The position numbers and the translations under genes were made by a program. Below are positions 7,127 to 16,827 of a DNA stretch of 64,000 nt, in pieces. The stretch spans positions 1 through 64,000 of the forward strand of contig CAZZCU010000004.1 of assembly GCA_964652825.1 (NCBI GenBank), written 5' to 3'. The stretch comes from CAZZCU01 sp964652825 (lineage in GTDB: Bacteria > Bdellovibrionota_B > Oligoflexia > Oligoflexales > CAZZCU01). The stretch's first letter is position 1. Each line of letters begins with the position of its first letter. The notes beneath the pieces were generated by a model. The model saw nothing but the letters and a program-made list of their open reading frames with translations, made no database searches and was not told where the DNA came from.

Positions 7127-9760
7127 TTAGTGAGCGAAGCTCAAATTAGCACTATGGACCTCGGTTTCGGTGATCTTCCGCAGCTTCTCGAACAACTCGT
7201 CATGATCCTTGTCTTTGGATTTGCTGGTGCTGGGCTTCTTCCAAACCAGGGCATGCATCAGAACTTTGTCCATGTGTTCCGCGATAATGACGGTGATGTC
7301 TTTAAGAATGGCTTTAGGAATCTCGTGCAAATCCTTTTCGTTATCCTTGGGAATAATCACTTTGGTGATGCCACCGCGATGCGCCGCCATGATTTTTTCC
7401 TTGAGGCCACCGATCGGCAGCACGCGTCCGCGCAGCGTGATTTCGCCGGTCATCGCAACGTCTCTGCTGACCGGGCGACCGGTGAGTGCACTGGTCAACG
7501 CCGTTGCCATACAAATCCCCGCACTTGGACCGTCTTTGGGAATTGCGCCTTCGGGAACGTGAATATGTATATCGGCTTTCTGATAAAACTCGTCTTCGAG
7601 GTCCAGGAACTTCGCGCGTGAGCGTACATAACTTAGGGCTGCCTGCGCCGATTCCTGCATGACTTCGCCGAGCTTACCCGTGATGGTTAGTTTGCCTTTG
7701 CCGGGAACAACCGAAACTTCCGTTACTAGCAAGTCGCCACCGACCTCAGTCCATGCCAGTCCTGTGCAAATACCGATTTCGTTGCTGGAATTTTGCTGGC
7801 CAACGCGGAAACGCCGTGGCCCAAGATATTTTTGAATGGATTTTTCATTGAGAGTTTCGTTGATATTCAGCTTGGCGATAATTTCCGGCGTGATCACTAT
7901 CGGTTTTGGGTCGACCTCTTTAGCCCCGGCGGTTGCGGCCTTGCCTTTGCCGCCTTTACCTTTGGCGGTCGTTGTTACTTCAATGTCTTCGGCCAACTCC
8001 GCTTCATCGTGTTCAATCTCGTCATCAACAGACTCACCACCGAATCCGGCTTTACGCATATGTTTACGGGCGAGTTTACGGCAGATGCTGCCGATTTCCC
8101 GCTCCAGATTCCGCACACCGGCTTCACGGGTGTAGTAATTCACCAGTTCCTTGATGGCCGGGACGCCGAAATTAATATCAAATTTGCCAAGCCCGTTTTC
8201 CTCGATCTGTTTTGGAACCAGGTATTGCTTAGCGATCGCGATTTTTTCGTTCTCCGTATAGCCGGCTAGCGAAATCACTTCCATACGATCCAATAGCGGT
8301 CGCGGAATGGAATGTAGCGAGTTGGCGGTCGCCAGGAACAGAACCTTCGACAAGTCGTAGTCAAGGTCAAGATAATGATCATTGAAGGAATGGTTTTGCG
8401 CTGGATCCAGGACTTCCAGCAAAGCCGAGGATGGATCGCCGCGAAAATCCTGACTCATCTTATCGATCTCGTCGAGTAGGATCACCGGATTCGACGAGCC
8501 GGCTTTCTTGAGTGCCATAATCAGTTTGCCCGGCATCGAGCCGATATAGGTACGGCGATGGCCGCGGATTTCCGCCTCATCGCGCACACCACCCAGGGAT
8601 ATACGCACAAATTCACGGCCGGTGGCGGTCGCGACGCTGCGCGCAAGTGATGTTTTACCAACGCCGGGGGGGCCGACCAGGCACAGAATCGGACCTTTCA
8701 TGCTATCGACCAGTGAGCGGACCGATAGATACTCAAGGATACGATCTTTGACTTTGGTTAGGCCGTAATGATCCTTATCGAGGATTTTTTCGGCATAGGC
8801 GACATCGCGGATATCATCCTTGAATTCACCCCAAGGTAGTGACAGCACGGTATCGATATAGTTGCGTACAACCGTTGCTTCCGCTGACATGGGCGACATG
8901 AGTTTTAATTTGCGAATTTCTTTTTCGACTTTGTCTTTGGCTTCCTTGCTGAGTTTTTTCTTTTTCAGCAGTGCTTCGATTTCCTGAATCTCGGCACGAC
9001 CGTCATCGCGTTCGCCGAGTTCCTTCTGAATCGCCTGCATTTGTTCATTCAGATAGTATTCTTTCTGCGTCTTCTCCATTTGACGTTTTACGCGCGCGCG
9101 GATTTTCTTCTCGACCCGCATGATTTCAATTTCCGACTGGATGAAGCCAAACAGCTCTTCGAGACGCTGTACCGGATCGGTTTGTTCCAGCAGGCGTTGC
9201 CGATCCTGAAGTTTGAGATTGGTCAGATGCGCGACCAGAGTGTCGGCGAGTTTGGCTTCGTCTTCGATCGCCGAAATCGACAACAACATTTCCGGAGGAA
9301 TACGTTTGTTCAGGCGCACATAATTATCAAAAGCCATCTTGATCGTGCGCATCAAAGCTTCGTTTTCAATGCTGGCGGTTTTCTTTTCCGGCATTTCTTC
9401 GGCTTGCACGTAGAAGAACTCTTCCGTTTGCAAAAATTCGACGATTTTGGCACGTCGCAGACCTTCGACCAGAACTTTAACCGTGCCATCTGGCAGGCGT
9501 AGCAACTGGAGGATCGTTGATACTGTACCAACGCGGTAAATCTCATCGGCGGTAGGATCGTTGGTTTTGGCTTTCATCTGCGCGGCGAGCAAGATCTCTT
9601 TATTACTAGCCATCGCTTGTTCAAGTGCTTGAATGGATTTTTCGCGGCCGACAAACAGCGGCACGACGGTGGATGGGAACACCAAAATTTCGCGCAACGG
9701 CAACAGCGGGATTTTCATCATCGCGCCAGGTGTACCCTGTTCGTTTTTGTCACTCGTCAT
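7127..9760 (-). CDS. lon: ATP-dependent protease Lon with an extra linker insert
   Basis: AAA+ serine protease that degrades misfolded and regulatory proteins in the cytoplasm. The ATG at 9760 follows GAGGAGG by a good distance; a 20-residue upstream extension has no such signal. Order: N-terminal substrate domain, coiled coil, Walker A GPPGVGKT (about 363-370), Walker B LLDEID (about 428-433), then the protease domain with the serine in PKDGPSAG (Ser746) and the lysine in GGLKEK (Lys787). At 877 residues it is longer than E. coli Lon (784). About 50 extra residues near 571-623, first acidic and then Lys/Gly/Ala-rich, sit between the ATPase and protease parts. It is last in the tig-clpP-clpX-lon block and has its own terminator. 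Confidence 0.97.
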   Translation of the reverse strand: MTSDKNEQGTPGAMMKIPLLPLREILVFPSTVVPLFVGREKSIQALEQAMASNKEILLAAQMKAKTNDPTADEIYRVGTVSTILQLLRLPDGTVKVLVEGLRRAKIVEFLQTEEFFYVQAEEMPEKKTASIENEALMRTIKMAFDNYVRLNKRIPPEMLLSISAIEDEAKLADTLVAHLTNLKLQDRQRLLEQTDPVQRLEELFGFIQSEIEIMRVEKKIRARVKRQMEKTQKEYYLNEQMQAIQKELGERDDGRAEIQEIEALLKKKKLSKEAKDKVEKEIRKLKLMSPMSAEATVVRNYIDTVLSLPWGEFKDDIRDVAYAEKILDKDHYGLTKVKDRILEYLSVRSLVDSMKGPILCLVGPPGVGKTSLARSVATATGREFVRISLGGVRDEAEIRGHRRTYIGSMPGKLIMALKKAGSSNPVILLDEIDKMSQDFRGDPSSALLEVLDPAQNHSFNDHYLDLDYDLSKVLFLATANSLHSIPRPLLDRMEVISLAGYTENEKIAIAKQYLVPKQIEENGLGKFDINFGVPAIKELVNYYTREAGVRNLEREIGSICRKLARKHMRKAGFGGESVDDEIEHDEAELAEDIEVTTTAKGKGGKGKAATAGAKEVDPKPIVITPEIIAKLNINETLNEKSIQKYLGPRRFRVGQQNSSNEIGICTGLAWTEVGGDLLVTEVSVVPGKGKLTITGKLGEVMQESAQAALSYVRSRAKFLDLEDEFYQKADIHIHVPEGAIPKDGPSAGICMATALTSALTGRPVSRDVAMTGEITLRGRVLPIGGLKEKIMAAHRGGITKVIIPKDNEKDLHEIPKAILKDITVIIAEHMDKVLMHALVWKKPSTSKSKDKDHDELFEKLRKITETEVHSANLSFAH

Positions 9761-9958
9761 GCTAGCCCTCCTCGCCCCAACGATGTTGCTATCATTCTTA
9801 GTGCAACATGTCCAAGACACACGTAAATTTTCTGATTGGCTAAAGGAATTGTACCCCGAAAATAGGGTTTTAGAATAGGTGACTTTGCTTAAAAAAGTTA
9901 TCCACAGCAGCTTAGAAGCATCCGCGTCTTAATAAGCGGGGAAGGCGTTGCGGCCCAA

Positions 9959-11257
9959 CTATTTAGTTGTGCCGGTGCCAAAATCCCGTTCGGTCTTATC
10001 GTTGGCGGCGGCTGCCTTGTTCATTTCTTCAGCAGTACGGAATACCAAAATGGGCTCAGCCTGCTTCACAATGGTTTCCTCGGTGATAACGACTTCTTTC
10101 AAGTCATCCTGGCTCGGCATGTCATACATCACGTCCAGCATGGCGTCTTCCAGAATCGCCCGCAAACCACGGGCACCGGTTTTACGTTTCATGGCTTCCT
10201 TGACAACGGCACGCAGAGCGCCGTCAGTGAATTTAAGTTCCACTGACTCAAGTTCAAATAGCTTCACAAATTGTTTGGCGATCGCATTTTTGGGACGTGT
10301 CAAAATATCGACGAGTGCATCTTCAGTGAGTTGCTCCAACGCACAAACCACCGGCAGACGACCGATGAATTCTGGAATCATACCAAATCGCATCAGATCG
10401 TCCGTGCGTACCTGCGACAGCAATTTGGTAACGTCTTTCTTGCCTTTGCTGCGGATATCGGCGCCGAATCCCATCGAGGTGACTTCGATACGTTGAGCGA
10501 TGATGTCTTCCAGGCCGGCGAAAGCACCGCCGCAGATAAATAGAACGTTACCCGTATCGACCTGCAAAAATTCCTGCTGCGGATGTTTACGACCACCGCG
10601 CGGCGGTACATTGGCGATAGTGCCTTCAATGATTTTCAACAGCGCCTGTTGCACGCCTTCGCCCGATACGTCGCGCGTGATCGAGGGGTTTTCGCCTTTG
10701 CGGGCGATCTTATCGATCTCGTCGATATAGGCGATCCCGCGTTGCGCCAGTTCCACATCGTAGTCGGCGTTTTGCAGTAGATTCAGAATAATGTTTTCGA
10801 CGTCTTCGCCGACATAACCGGCTTCGGTCAAGTTGGTGGCGTCGGAAATCGTAAATGGTACGTTGAGAATCCGCGCCAGCGTTTGCGCCAGCAGGGTTTT
10901 ACCACTACCCGTCGGACCAATTAGTAGAATATTGGATTTCGATAACTCAACCTCGTCGGCTTTTAGTTTGGTATCGATGCGTTTATAGTGGTTATGTACC
11001 GCCACCGAGAGCACCTTCTTGGCGCGTTCTTGGCCGATAATGTAATCATCGAGAATTTTCTTGATATCGCGCGGATTGGGAATTTTGCCGGTCGGATTCA
11101 GCGTTTCATCTTTATCCATTTCCTCGGCGATAATATCGTTACAAAGAGAAATACATTCGTCGCAAATGTAGACGTTGGGACCGGCAATCAGTTTCTTGAC
11201 TTCCCGTTGCCCTTTGCCGCAAAAGCTGCAATGCAATCCGCTTTCCTTGCTAGCCAT
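9959..11257 (-). CDS. clpX: ATP-dependent Clp protease, unfoldase subunit ClpX
   Basis: Hexameric AAA+ unfoldase that recognises tagged substrates and feeds them to ClpP. The N-terminal zinc-binding domain is visible (CSFC near residue 10, then ICDEC). Next are Walker A GPTGSGKT, Walker B YIDEID, a pore-loop region (GYVGEDVE) and an RKGEN loop, and the protein ends in a polar tail of 432 residues in total. The ATG at 11257 is preceded by AGGAGA on the minus strand. It lies about 70 bases after clpP, so co-transcription is likely. About 200 bases separate it from lon, enough for a separate lon promoter, though I found no convincing consensus there. Confidence 0.98.
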   Translation of the reverse strand: MASKESGLHCSFCGKGQREVKKLIAGPNVYICDECISLCNDIIAEEMDKDETLNPTGKIPNPRDIKKILDDYIIGQERAKKVLSVAVHNHYKRIDTKLKADEVELSKSNILLIGPTGSGKTLLAQTLARILNVPFTISDATNLTEAGYVGEDVENIILNLLQNADYDVELAQRGIAYIDEIDKIARKGENPSITRDVSGEGVQQALLKIIEGTIANVPPRGGRKHPQQEFLQVDTGNVLFICGGAFAGLEDIIAQRIEVTSMGFGADIRSKGKKDVTKLLSQVRTDDLMRFGMIPEFIGRLPVVCALEQLTEDALVDILTRPKNAIAKQFVKLFELESVELKFTDGALRAVVKEAMKRKTGARGLRAILEDAMLDVMYDMPSQDDLKEVVITEETIVKQAEPILVFRTAEEMNKAAAANDKTERDFGTGTTK

Positions 11258-11330
11258 CTGTCTCTCCTATGAACGTCCTGACTGTCCCTGCGTCCCTAAC
11301 TATTTACCACTAAAAGAGTTCACGCCGATT

Positions 11331-11936
11331 TTATTCGTCGTTTTTTCGTGCTGCCTCTGGTGAGCTTAATACCGAGTCCACCATGCCGTACTTCACCGCT
11401 TCTTCCGCTGACATGAAGCGATCACGATCGATGTCAGCCAGGATCTGCTGTTTTTTCTGGCCGGTATGATGTGCGAGAATATCCGCCATGCGATCCTTGG
11501 TCTTGATAATCTCCAGCGCCTGAATCTCAATATCGGTTGCCTGGCCGGTTGCTCCGCCTAACGGCTGATGAATCATAATGCGTGAATTGGGTAGAGCTGC
11601 GCGTTTACCTTTGGCGCCGGCAGCGAGCAACCATGCACCCATGCTGGCGCATTGACCGATGCAATAAGTACGCACGTCTGGTCGGATCAATTGCATACAG
11701 TCATAGATCGCCATGCCGGCAGTTACCGAACCACCGGGGCTATTGATATAGAAGTGAATATCCTTTTCCGGATCCTGGCTTTCCAAAAACAACAATTGCG
11801 CGACGATGATATTGGCGATTTCGTCATATACCGGCGAACCCAACAGCACGATCCGGTCTTTGAGAAGTCGAGAATAAATATCATAGGAACGTTCACCGCG
11901 ACTTGTCTGCTCAACTACAATCGGTACCAACGCCAT
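11331..11936 (-). CDS. clpP: ATP-dependent Clp protease, proteolytic subunit ClpP
   Basis: Tetradecameric serine protease partner of ClpX. The nucleophile lies in CIGQCASMGAWLL, the histidine in IMIHQPLGG, and the aspartate in the region after DRDRFMSAEEA. I start at the ATG at 11936 (201 residues), which gives the usual ClpP length and the expected N-terminus MALVPIVVEQTSRGERSYD, with GGGAG upstream. A longer version from 11984 is possible but less likely. A propeptide may be removed after translation. It sits between tig and clpX on the minus strand, the common bacterial order. Confidence 0.97.
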   Translation of the reverse strand: MALVPIVVEQTSRGERSYDIYSRLLKDRIVLLGSPVYDEIANIIVAQLLFLESQDPEKDIHFYINSPGGSVTAGMAIYDCMQLIRPDVRTYCIGQCASMGAWLLAAGAKGKRAALPNSRIMIHQPLGGATGQATDIEIQALEIIKTKDRMADILAHHTGQKKQQILADIDRDRFMSAEEAVKYGMVDSVLSSPEAARKNDE

Positions 11937-12140
11937 CCTTAGTCTCCCATACTGGCTGCTCACAGTGTGCGCCATGGCGGCCAAAGTTTTGTTATCCAGG
12001 TGATTACTTGAGGTTACACCCGAAGGCTACCTTAAGTCAGATCACCCGCAAAAACAAGATGCATCCTAGTGACCTTATCGTCCGGTTTGCCGGCTTCTTT
12101 ACCGGCATCGGAGCAGGGGGATTTGGTGGTTTTACTTAAA

Positions 12141-13430
12141 CTAGATCTTCGCTTCAGTGATATCAGCGTGATCGATCAAGAAATTTAGCGCTTTCTCAAA
12201 GATCAGACGTTCACGCAGTCGACTGCCCAGCATCTGTTTCAATTGGGCCATCTGCGGATTGTCCGCAGCCGCCGCGCCGGCGCCGCCCATCATGTTAGAC
12301 AGGTGACTGTCGACATCTGCATCGGTGACTTCGAGATTCTCATTTTTCACGATTTCCATCAGTAGCAGCGTGTTTTTAGTTTGGCGCTTGGCATTATCGC
12401 GGAAGCGCACGCGGAACTCGTCATCTTTTTTGGCCAGCTCGCGCTCTTTTTGATCCGGCCACTGCAAACCGTCGATCATGCTATCGATAGCCTGATCAAC
12501 CATTACCGGTGGCACATCAAAATCGCTCTTCATCAGCAGCTGATCCATAATGGCGGTTTCGAGATTTTGGCGTTTTAATTTCGACGAATTGTCGTTGAGA
12601 TTTTTTTGTACTTGTTCGCGCAGTTGTGTCAGCGACTCGGCGCCGACATCTTTGGCGAACTCATCGTTAAGTTCGGGAAGCACTAGTTCCTGCAGGTCGT
12701 CCAAATGGAGATCAAAATGCAGGTGCTGGCCCGCGAGGTCCTTCTCCGGATAATCAGCAGGCAAGTTAACATGTACCAGTTTGTTCTCGCCAACTTTCAT
12801 GCCATACACCGCGCTTTCCAGAGCCTCGAACAATTGGTCGTTGCCGAGTTCAACCTTGAAGCCTTTGGCAGTGAATGCTTCCACAGGTTGATCATGATGC
12901 GTCGCCGTGTGTGAAAGCGTCGCGATATGGCCTTTGTTCGCCGGGGTGCCTGCCTCGGTGGCGCGCATATTGGCCTGGCGTCGGCGCAGCATATCCAGTT
13001 CGCGGTCGACATCGGCTTCGGCGACCGTCACCGGTTTAGTTGTTACCTTAACGCCTTTGTATTCCGGCAAAGTGATTTGCGGCAGTATGTCCACGACAGC
13101 GCTGAAGCTATAGTCCTTGCCGGCGGTCGGCAGCTGTTCCAGCGTTTCCAAAACCGGTTGCGCGATCGGGCGTACTTGGTTTTCCTCAAGAGCGGCAAAC
13201 AGATTGTCACGAATCAGTTGATCCAAAACCTCGTAAGCGGCTTTGCTACCGTAGAATTTTTTGATCATCTGCAATGGCGCTTTGCCGGGGCGAAAACCCT
13301 GGATCTGGGCTTTGCGTTGAATAGCTTTAAAAGCATGGTCGAAGGCCTGGCTAACGGTATCCGCACCCAGTTCGACGCGCACACGGCGTTGGACGGAATT
13401 AATGTTCTCGATGGAAGCTTTACGCATCAT
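12141..13430 (-). CDS. tig: trigger factor, ribosome-associated chaperone/PPIase
   Basis: Binds at the ribosomal exit tunnel and helps nascent chains fold. The ribosome-binding signature appears as GFRPGKAP near residue 46, and a peptidyl-prolyl isomerase-like domain follows in the middle. The long helical C-terminal arms end in an ALNFLIDHADI segment. The length of 429 residues is normal. Two ATG codons are adjacent; AGGAG lies four bases before the first (13430) and seven before the second (13427), so the true start may be the second. A strong sigma-70 promoter is visible just upstream. The gene heads the tig-clpP-clpX-lon block. Confidence 0.96.
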   Translation of the reverse strand: MMRKASIENINSVQRRVRVELGADTVSQAFDHAFKAIQRKAQIQGFRPGKAPLQMIKKFYGSKAAYEVLDQLIRDNLFAALEENQVRPIAQPVLETLEQLPTAGKDYSFSAVVDILPQITLPEYKGVKVTTKPVTVAEADVDRELDMLRRRQANMRATEAGTPANKGHIATLSHTATHHDQPVEAFTAKGFKVELGNDQLFEALESAVYGMKVGENKLVHVNLPADYPEKDLAGQHLHFDLHLDDLQELVLPELNDEFAKDVGAESLTQLREQVQKNLNDNSSKLKRQNLETAIMDQLLMKSDFDVPPVMVDQAIDSMIDGLQWPDQKERELAKKDDEFRVRFRDNAKRQTKNTLLLMEIVKNENLEVTDADVDSHLSNMMGGAGAAAADNPQMAQLKQMLGSRLRERLIFEKALNFLIDHADITEAKI

Positions 13431-13454
13431 GGTTCTCCTAGCAGAAGGTCGCGA

Positions 13455-13482
13455 ATTGTATGGAGATCACCAGCTTTGTCAA
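13455..13482 (-). promoter_or_regulatory. sigma-70 type promoter of tig
   Basis: On the minus strand TTGACA (13477-13482) and TACAAT (13455-13460) are separated by 16 bases. This predicts a leader of about 20 bases before the tig AGGAG site. Confidence 0.8.
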
Positions 13483-13561
13483 CGACTTTGCGGTCACCCA
13501 GGCTACTCAAGCCGTCCGTAGGTGCGATTAAAGATTCTAAGAAATACTTAAGAGCTCCCTC

Positions 13562-13590
13562 TTGACGAGGCTGGGACAGACTGATTATCC
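13562..13590 (+). promoter_or_regulatory. possible promoter of the small secreted protein gene
   Basis: TTGACG (13562-13567), a 17-base spacer and TTATCC (13585-13590). The -10 is weak but preceded by TGA, as in extended -10 promoters. It would give a leader of about 75 bases. Confidence 0.4.
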
Positions 13591-13670
13591 TGCTAAACAC
13601 CGCGTAACCTTTGGTTTTTTCGTCCATGTTGGGCGGGGTGAGCGGGGATATTTTTTTGGAGAAGACGTTT

Positions 13671-13958
13671 ATGAAACTCTATGGAATGAGTGCGTTGTCC
13701 GCGGCGGTTCTCGCGGCTATTTTGGCCTCCACGCCGGTTGTTGCAGGTGCAAAAAACACTAAAGCCCCCAAAACGGCAAAAGCTTGTGCGAAGTTCGCCA
13801 AGAAAGGCTGGAAATGGGAAAGCGGCAAATGCGTAAAAGGCGATGCACCTGCAAAAGCGGCTGCTGAAGCTAAAAAGGCTAAACCGGCAGCGGCACCAGT
13901 TGTGACCGAGCCGATGGACGAAATGCCGGCGGAAGACGAAGGCGCGTTTGAAGAATAA
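13671..13958 (+). CDS. small secreted Ala/Lys-rich protein, unknown function
   Basis: A 95-residue product with a clear signal peptide (MKLYGMSALSAAVLAAILAS, cleaved near VVAGA). The mature part has a short Lys-rich segment with two cysteines (KACAKFAKKGWKWESGKC) that could form one disulphide. An Ala/Lys/Pro-rich stretch follows, then an acidic tail ending EDEGAFEE. The start is set by GGAG ten bases upstream of ATG 13671; an in-frame ATG 60 bases earlier would hide the signal peptide. It is monocistronic, with its own terminator. No family is recognised; low complexity in the second half makes homology claims unsafe. Confidence 0.7.
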   Translation: MKLYGMSALSAAVLAAILASTPVVAGAKNTKAPKTAKACAKFAKKGWKWESGKCVKGDAPAKAAAEAKKAKPAAAPVVTEPMDEMPAEDEGAFEE

Positions 13959-13984
13959 GCGGTCTTGGTCTTGTGCGACAAAAC

Positions 13985-14024
13985 AAAAGGTGTTTTTGCG
14001 AGAGCAAGGACACCTTTTTTATTT
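13985..14024 (+). terminator. Rho-independent terminator after the small secreted protein gene
   Basis: AAAAGGTGT pairs with ACACCTTTT around an inner TTGC/GCAA step and a GAGA loop, followed by a T-rich run (TTTTTTATTTT). Confidence 0.92.
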
Positions 14025-14097
14025 TGTAACCGCGACGCTCATGTTATGCATTAATGCTTGGTAAACAGATATTTAACTCCGAGTTGAGGTTGAAGCT

Positions 14098-16827
14098 ATG
14101 AAGTCACTGCGCTGGCGTGGAATGTTTATTCTGGCATTGGTCCTTTGGGCCGTCTATGCCGTGGCTCCCACGGTTATTTATTTCCAGCAACCGGCGTCGG
14201 TACGTAATGATCAGGATGAGTTGCGCAAAGCGATCCCCAGTTGGCTGCCGCGTAATCATGTGAATCTCGGCTTGGATTTGCAAGGTGGTGTTCAGTTGGT
14301 GTTGGGCGTCAATACTGATGACGCGATCGAAAATAAACTCAGTCGTATCGGTACTGAGGCCATGCGTTGGGCGGTCGATAAAGGCGTGCCTTTGAAAAAC
14401 GCCTATGTGGTGAAAGGTCAGAAGCGATTGCGCGTCGAGCTCAATGACGGCGCTGATATCAATGATTTTCGCGCCAAGTTCCGCGAGGAGTTTCTCGGTT
14501 TAGAGCAGAACGATCGTAAAGGTCAGGTCGTTGATTTTATTTTCGCCGAGGATCAGATCCGGGCGATTAAGCAGAGTGCGATCGAACAGGCGGAGCGAGT
14601 GATCCGCAGTCGTGTTGATAAATGGGGCGTCGCTGAGCCGATCATCAATCGCCGTGCCGATAACTCGGTGTTGGTACAGTTGCCTGGTTTCAAAGACCCC
14701 GAGCGTGCCAAGGAATTGCTTGGTCGGACGGCGCAGCTGCGTTTTCATATCGTCGACGATGAATTTCGTGGTTTTGACAAACTCGCGAATCAAGATAATG
14801 GCGAAGTAGTCGCTGAGCGTCTTGGCGGTAGCGTGGTTTTGACTTCGGAGAATCGTGAGGCGATCGTTAAGCTCACGGCTGGTTTGGTGCCGGAAGATCG
14901 GATGTTGTTGTTTGGTCGCGAGCAACTCGCTGGCGGCAAAAAATACCGTTACACCAGTTATGTCGTGCATGCTGTTACCGAAATCGGCGGCGATGATGTT
15001 CTCGATGCTTTCGTGACCACGGATTCCGATACCCTGGATCGCTCGCCGCGCGTGGTGCTGCGTTTTACCGGCACTGGCGGCAAGCGTTTTGCCGATGTTA
15101 CTGGTGCCAACGTCAACAAGCGATTGGCGATTGTGCTGGATGAAGTCGTTGAATCGGCGCCGAACATCAGCGAGCGGATTCCGGGTGGTACTGCGACGAT
15201 CACACTTGGCGGTGGCCGCGGTTATAACGAAAAATTAGAGGAAGCGAATCAGCTGACGCTGGTGCTGAAGTCCGGTGCTTTGCCGGCGACGATCACTGTC
15301 CTTGAAGAACGCCAGGTGGGTGCGAGCCTCGGTCCTGAGCTGGCAAATCAGGGGATTCGCAGCACGATCGTCGGTTTGTTCGCCGTCTTTGCCTTCATGA
15401 TCATCTGGTATCGTCGTCCTGGCGCGATCGCCTGTCTGGCGCTGTTTCTCAACAGTGTCTTCCTGCTCGCTCTGATGGCGGGTTTCGGCTTTTCGCTAAC
15501 GTTGCCTGGTATCGCCGGTTTCATCCTGACGCTTGGTATGGCGGTGGATTCCAATGTTCTTATCAACGAACGTATCCGTCAGGAGTTGCGCGAGGGTCGC
15601 AATGCCAAGACCGGTGTCGATAATGGTTTCAAGAAAGTCTTTTGGACGATTTTGGATGCCAACGTTACAACCCTGATCGCGGCATTCGTATTGTTGCAAA
15701 CCAATTCTTCGGGGCCGATTCGCGGTTTCGCGGTGACCTTGATCGTCGGTTTGCTTGTCTCGTTGTTTACCTCACTCTATTGCACGCGCTTCTTCTTTGA
15801 GTGGGTATTGAGTCGCTGCAAAACCGACAAAGATGTACGTACCTGGTTGGGTGCGGATGATATCGAGAACAGTCGGTTGACCAATATTGATTTCTTTAAG
15901 TTTGTGCCGGCGGCGACGGTCATCAGTCTAGTGACGGTGGTCGTTGTGTTGGGCAGCATCGGTGCGCGCGGGATGAACTGGGCGGTGGATTTTGCCGGTG
16001 GTACGGAAGTCTTGGTTGGCTTCGCCGAGCCGGTGACGTCCGATGATGTGCAGGCCGCGGCTGATAAGGCGGGAATTAAGAATCTGACGTTGCAGGCGGC
16101 CGGCAGCGAAGGCAAACAATATCTGCTGCGTTTTGAGCGCGACGAGAGCACGGCCGTGGATGCGGTCGATGCGGCTGCTGGTGGTGCGGCAACCTCGCAG
16201 GTCTTCCAGGCCTTGCAGCAGAATATCAAAACTGATTTGGCGGCAAAGCAGCCGGAAATTCTCCAGGTGGATTTTGTTGGTCCGCAAATTGGTCGCGAAT
16301 TGCGAACGCAGGGTGTGCTATCGCTGTTCTACGCGATTCTCGGCATTATGATTTACGTCTGGTTCCGTTTCGACATGCGCTTTAGTCCGGGCGCGGTGTT
16401 GAAAATGTTTCAGGATGTGTTCATGACGTTGGTGTTTTACGCGCTGTTCTGGCGTTCATTCGATCTTACCGCCATCGCGGCGTTGCTGACGGTGATTGGT
16501 TATTCGGTGAACGACGTTGTTGTTATTTACGATCGTGTTCGAGAGAACATCGGTTTTCATCCGCGCAAAGACTTGAAGACGCTGGTGAACACTTCGTTGA
16601 ACGAAACCTTATCGCGTTCATTGATCACCTCGGTCACCACTTTGATTTCGCTGACCGGGATTTTGTTCTTTGGTACTGATCAGATTTGGGATTTTGCGGC
16701 GGCGGTTGCGATCGGCGTCGTGGCGGCGACCTATTCGTCGACGTTTATCGCGAGTGCGGCGATTGTCTGGTTTGAAACGTTTCGGCATTATTGGCACAAC
16801 CGTAAAGCGGCTGCGAAGACGACTTAA
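14098..16827 (+). CDS. secDF: fused protein translocase subunit SecDF
   Basis: A single 909-residue chain carries both SecD and SecF, which are separate in E. coli. The SecD half begins with one membrane span, then LGLDLQGGVQLVL, a large periplasmic region and five spans with GMAVDSNVLINERIREE-like motif D4 (here TLGMAVDSNVLINERI). The SecF half begins near residue 600 with a further span, then NWAVDFAGGTEVLVGF, a smaller periplasmic region and spans with IGYSVNDVVVIYDRVREN. The complex uses the proton motive force to help pull proteins through SecYEG. No yajC is adjacent. Its last codon overlaps the end of the convergent CRP-like gene by four bases. Confidence 0.96.
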   Translation: MKSLRWRGMFILALVLWAVYAVAPTVIYFQQPASVRNDQDELRKAIPSWLPRNHVNLGLDLQGGVQLVLGVNTDDAIENKLSRIGTEAMRWAVDKGVPLKNAYVVKGQKRLRVELNDGADINDFRAKFREEFLGLEQNDRKGQVVDFIFAEDQIRAIKQSAIEQAERVIRSRVDKWGVAEPIINRRADNSVLVQLPGFKDPERAKELLGRTAQLRFHIVDDEFRGFDKLANQDNGEVVAERLGGSVVLTSENREAIVKLTAGLVPEDRMLLFGREQLAGGKKYRYTSYVVHAVTEIGGDDVLDAFVTTDSDTLDRSPRVVLRFTGTGGKRFADVTGANVNKRLAIVLDEVVESAPNISERIPGGTATITLGGGRGYNEKLEEANQLTLVLKSGALPATITVLEERQVGASLGPELANQGIRSTIVGLFAVFAFMIIWYRRPGAIACLALFLNSVFLLALMAGFGFSLTLPGIAGFILTLGMAVDSNVLINERIRQELREGRNAKTGVDNGFKKVFWTILDANVTTLIAAFVLLQTNSSGPIRGFAVTLIVGLLVSLFTSLYCTRFFFEWVLSRCKTDKDVRTWLGADDIENSRLTNIDFFKFVPAATVISLVTVVVVLGSIGARGMNWAVDFAGGTEVLVGFAEPVTSDDVQAAADKAGIKNLTLQAAGSEGKQYLLRFERDESTAVDAVDAAAGGAATSQVFQALQQNIKTDLAAKQPEILQVDFVGPQIGRELRTQGVLSLFYAILGIMIYVWFRFDMRFSPGAVLKMFQDVFMTLVFYALFWRSFDLTAIAALLTVIGYSVNDVVVIYDRVRENIGFHPRKDLKTLVNTSLNETLSRSLITSVTTLISLTGILFFGTDQIWDFAAAVAIGVVAATYSSTFIASAAIVWFETFRHYWHNRKAAAKTT

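Noticed and set aside
9761..9958. Heat-shock (sigma-32) promoter between clpX and lon
   Set aside because: No stretch fits CTTGAA plus CCCCAT with acceptable spacing; only weak sigma-70-like words were found.
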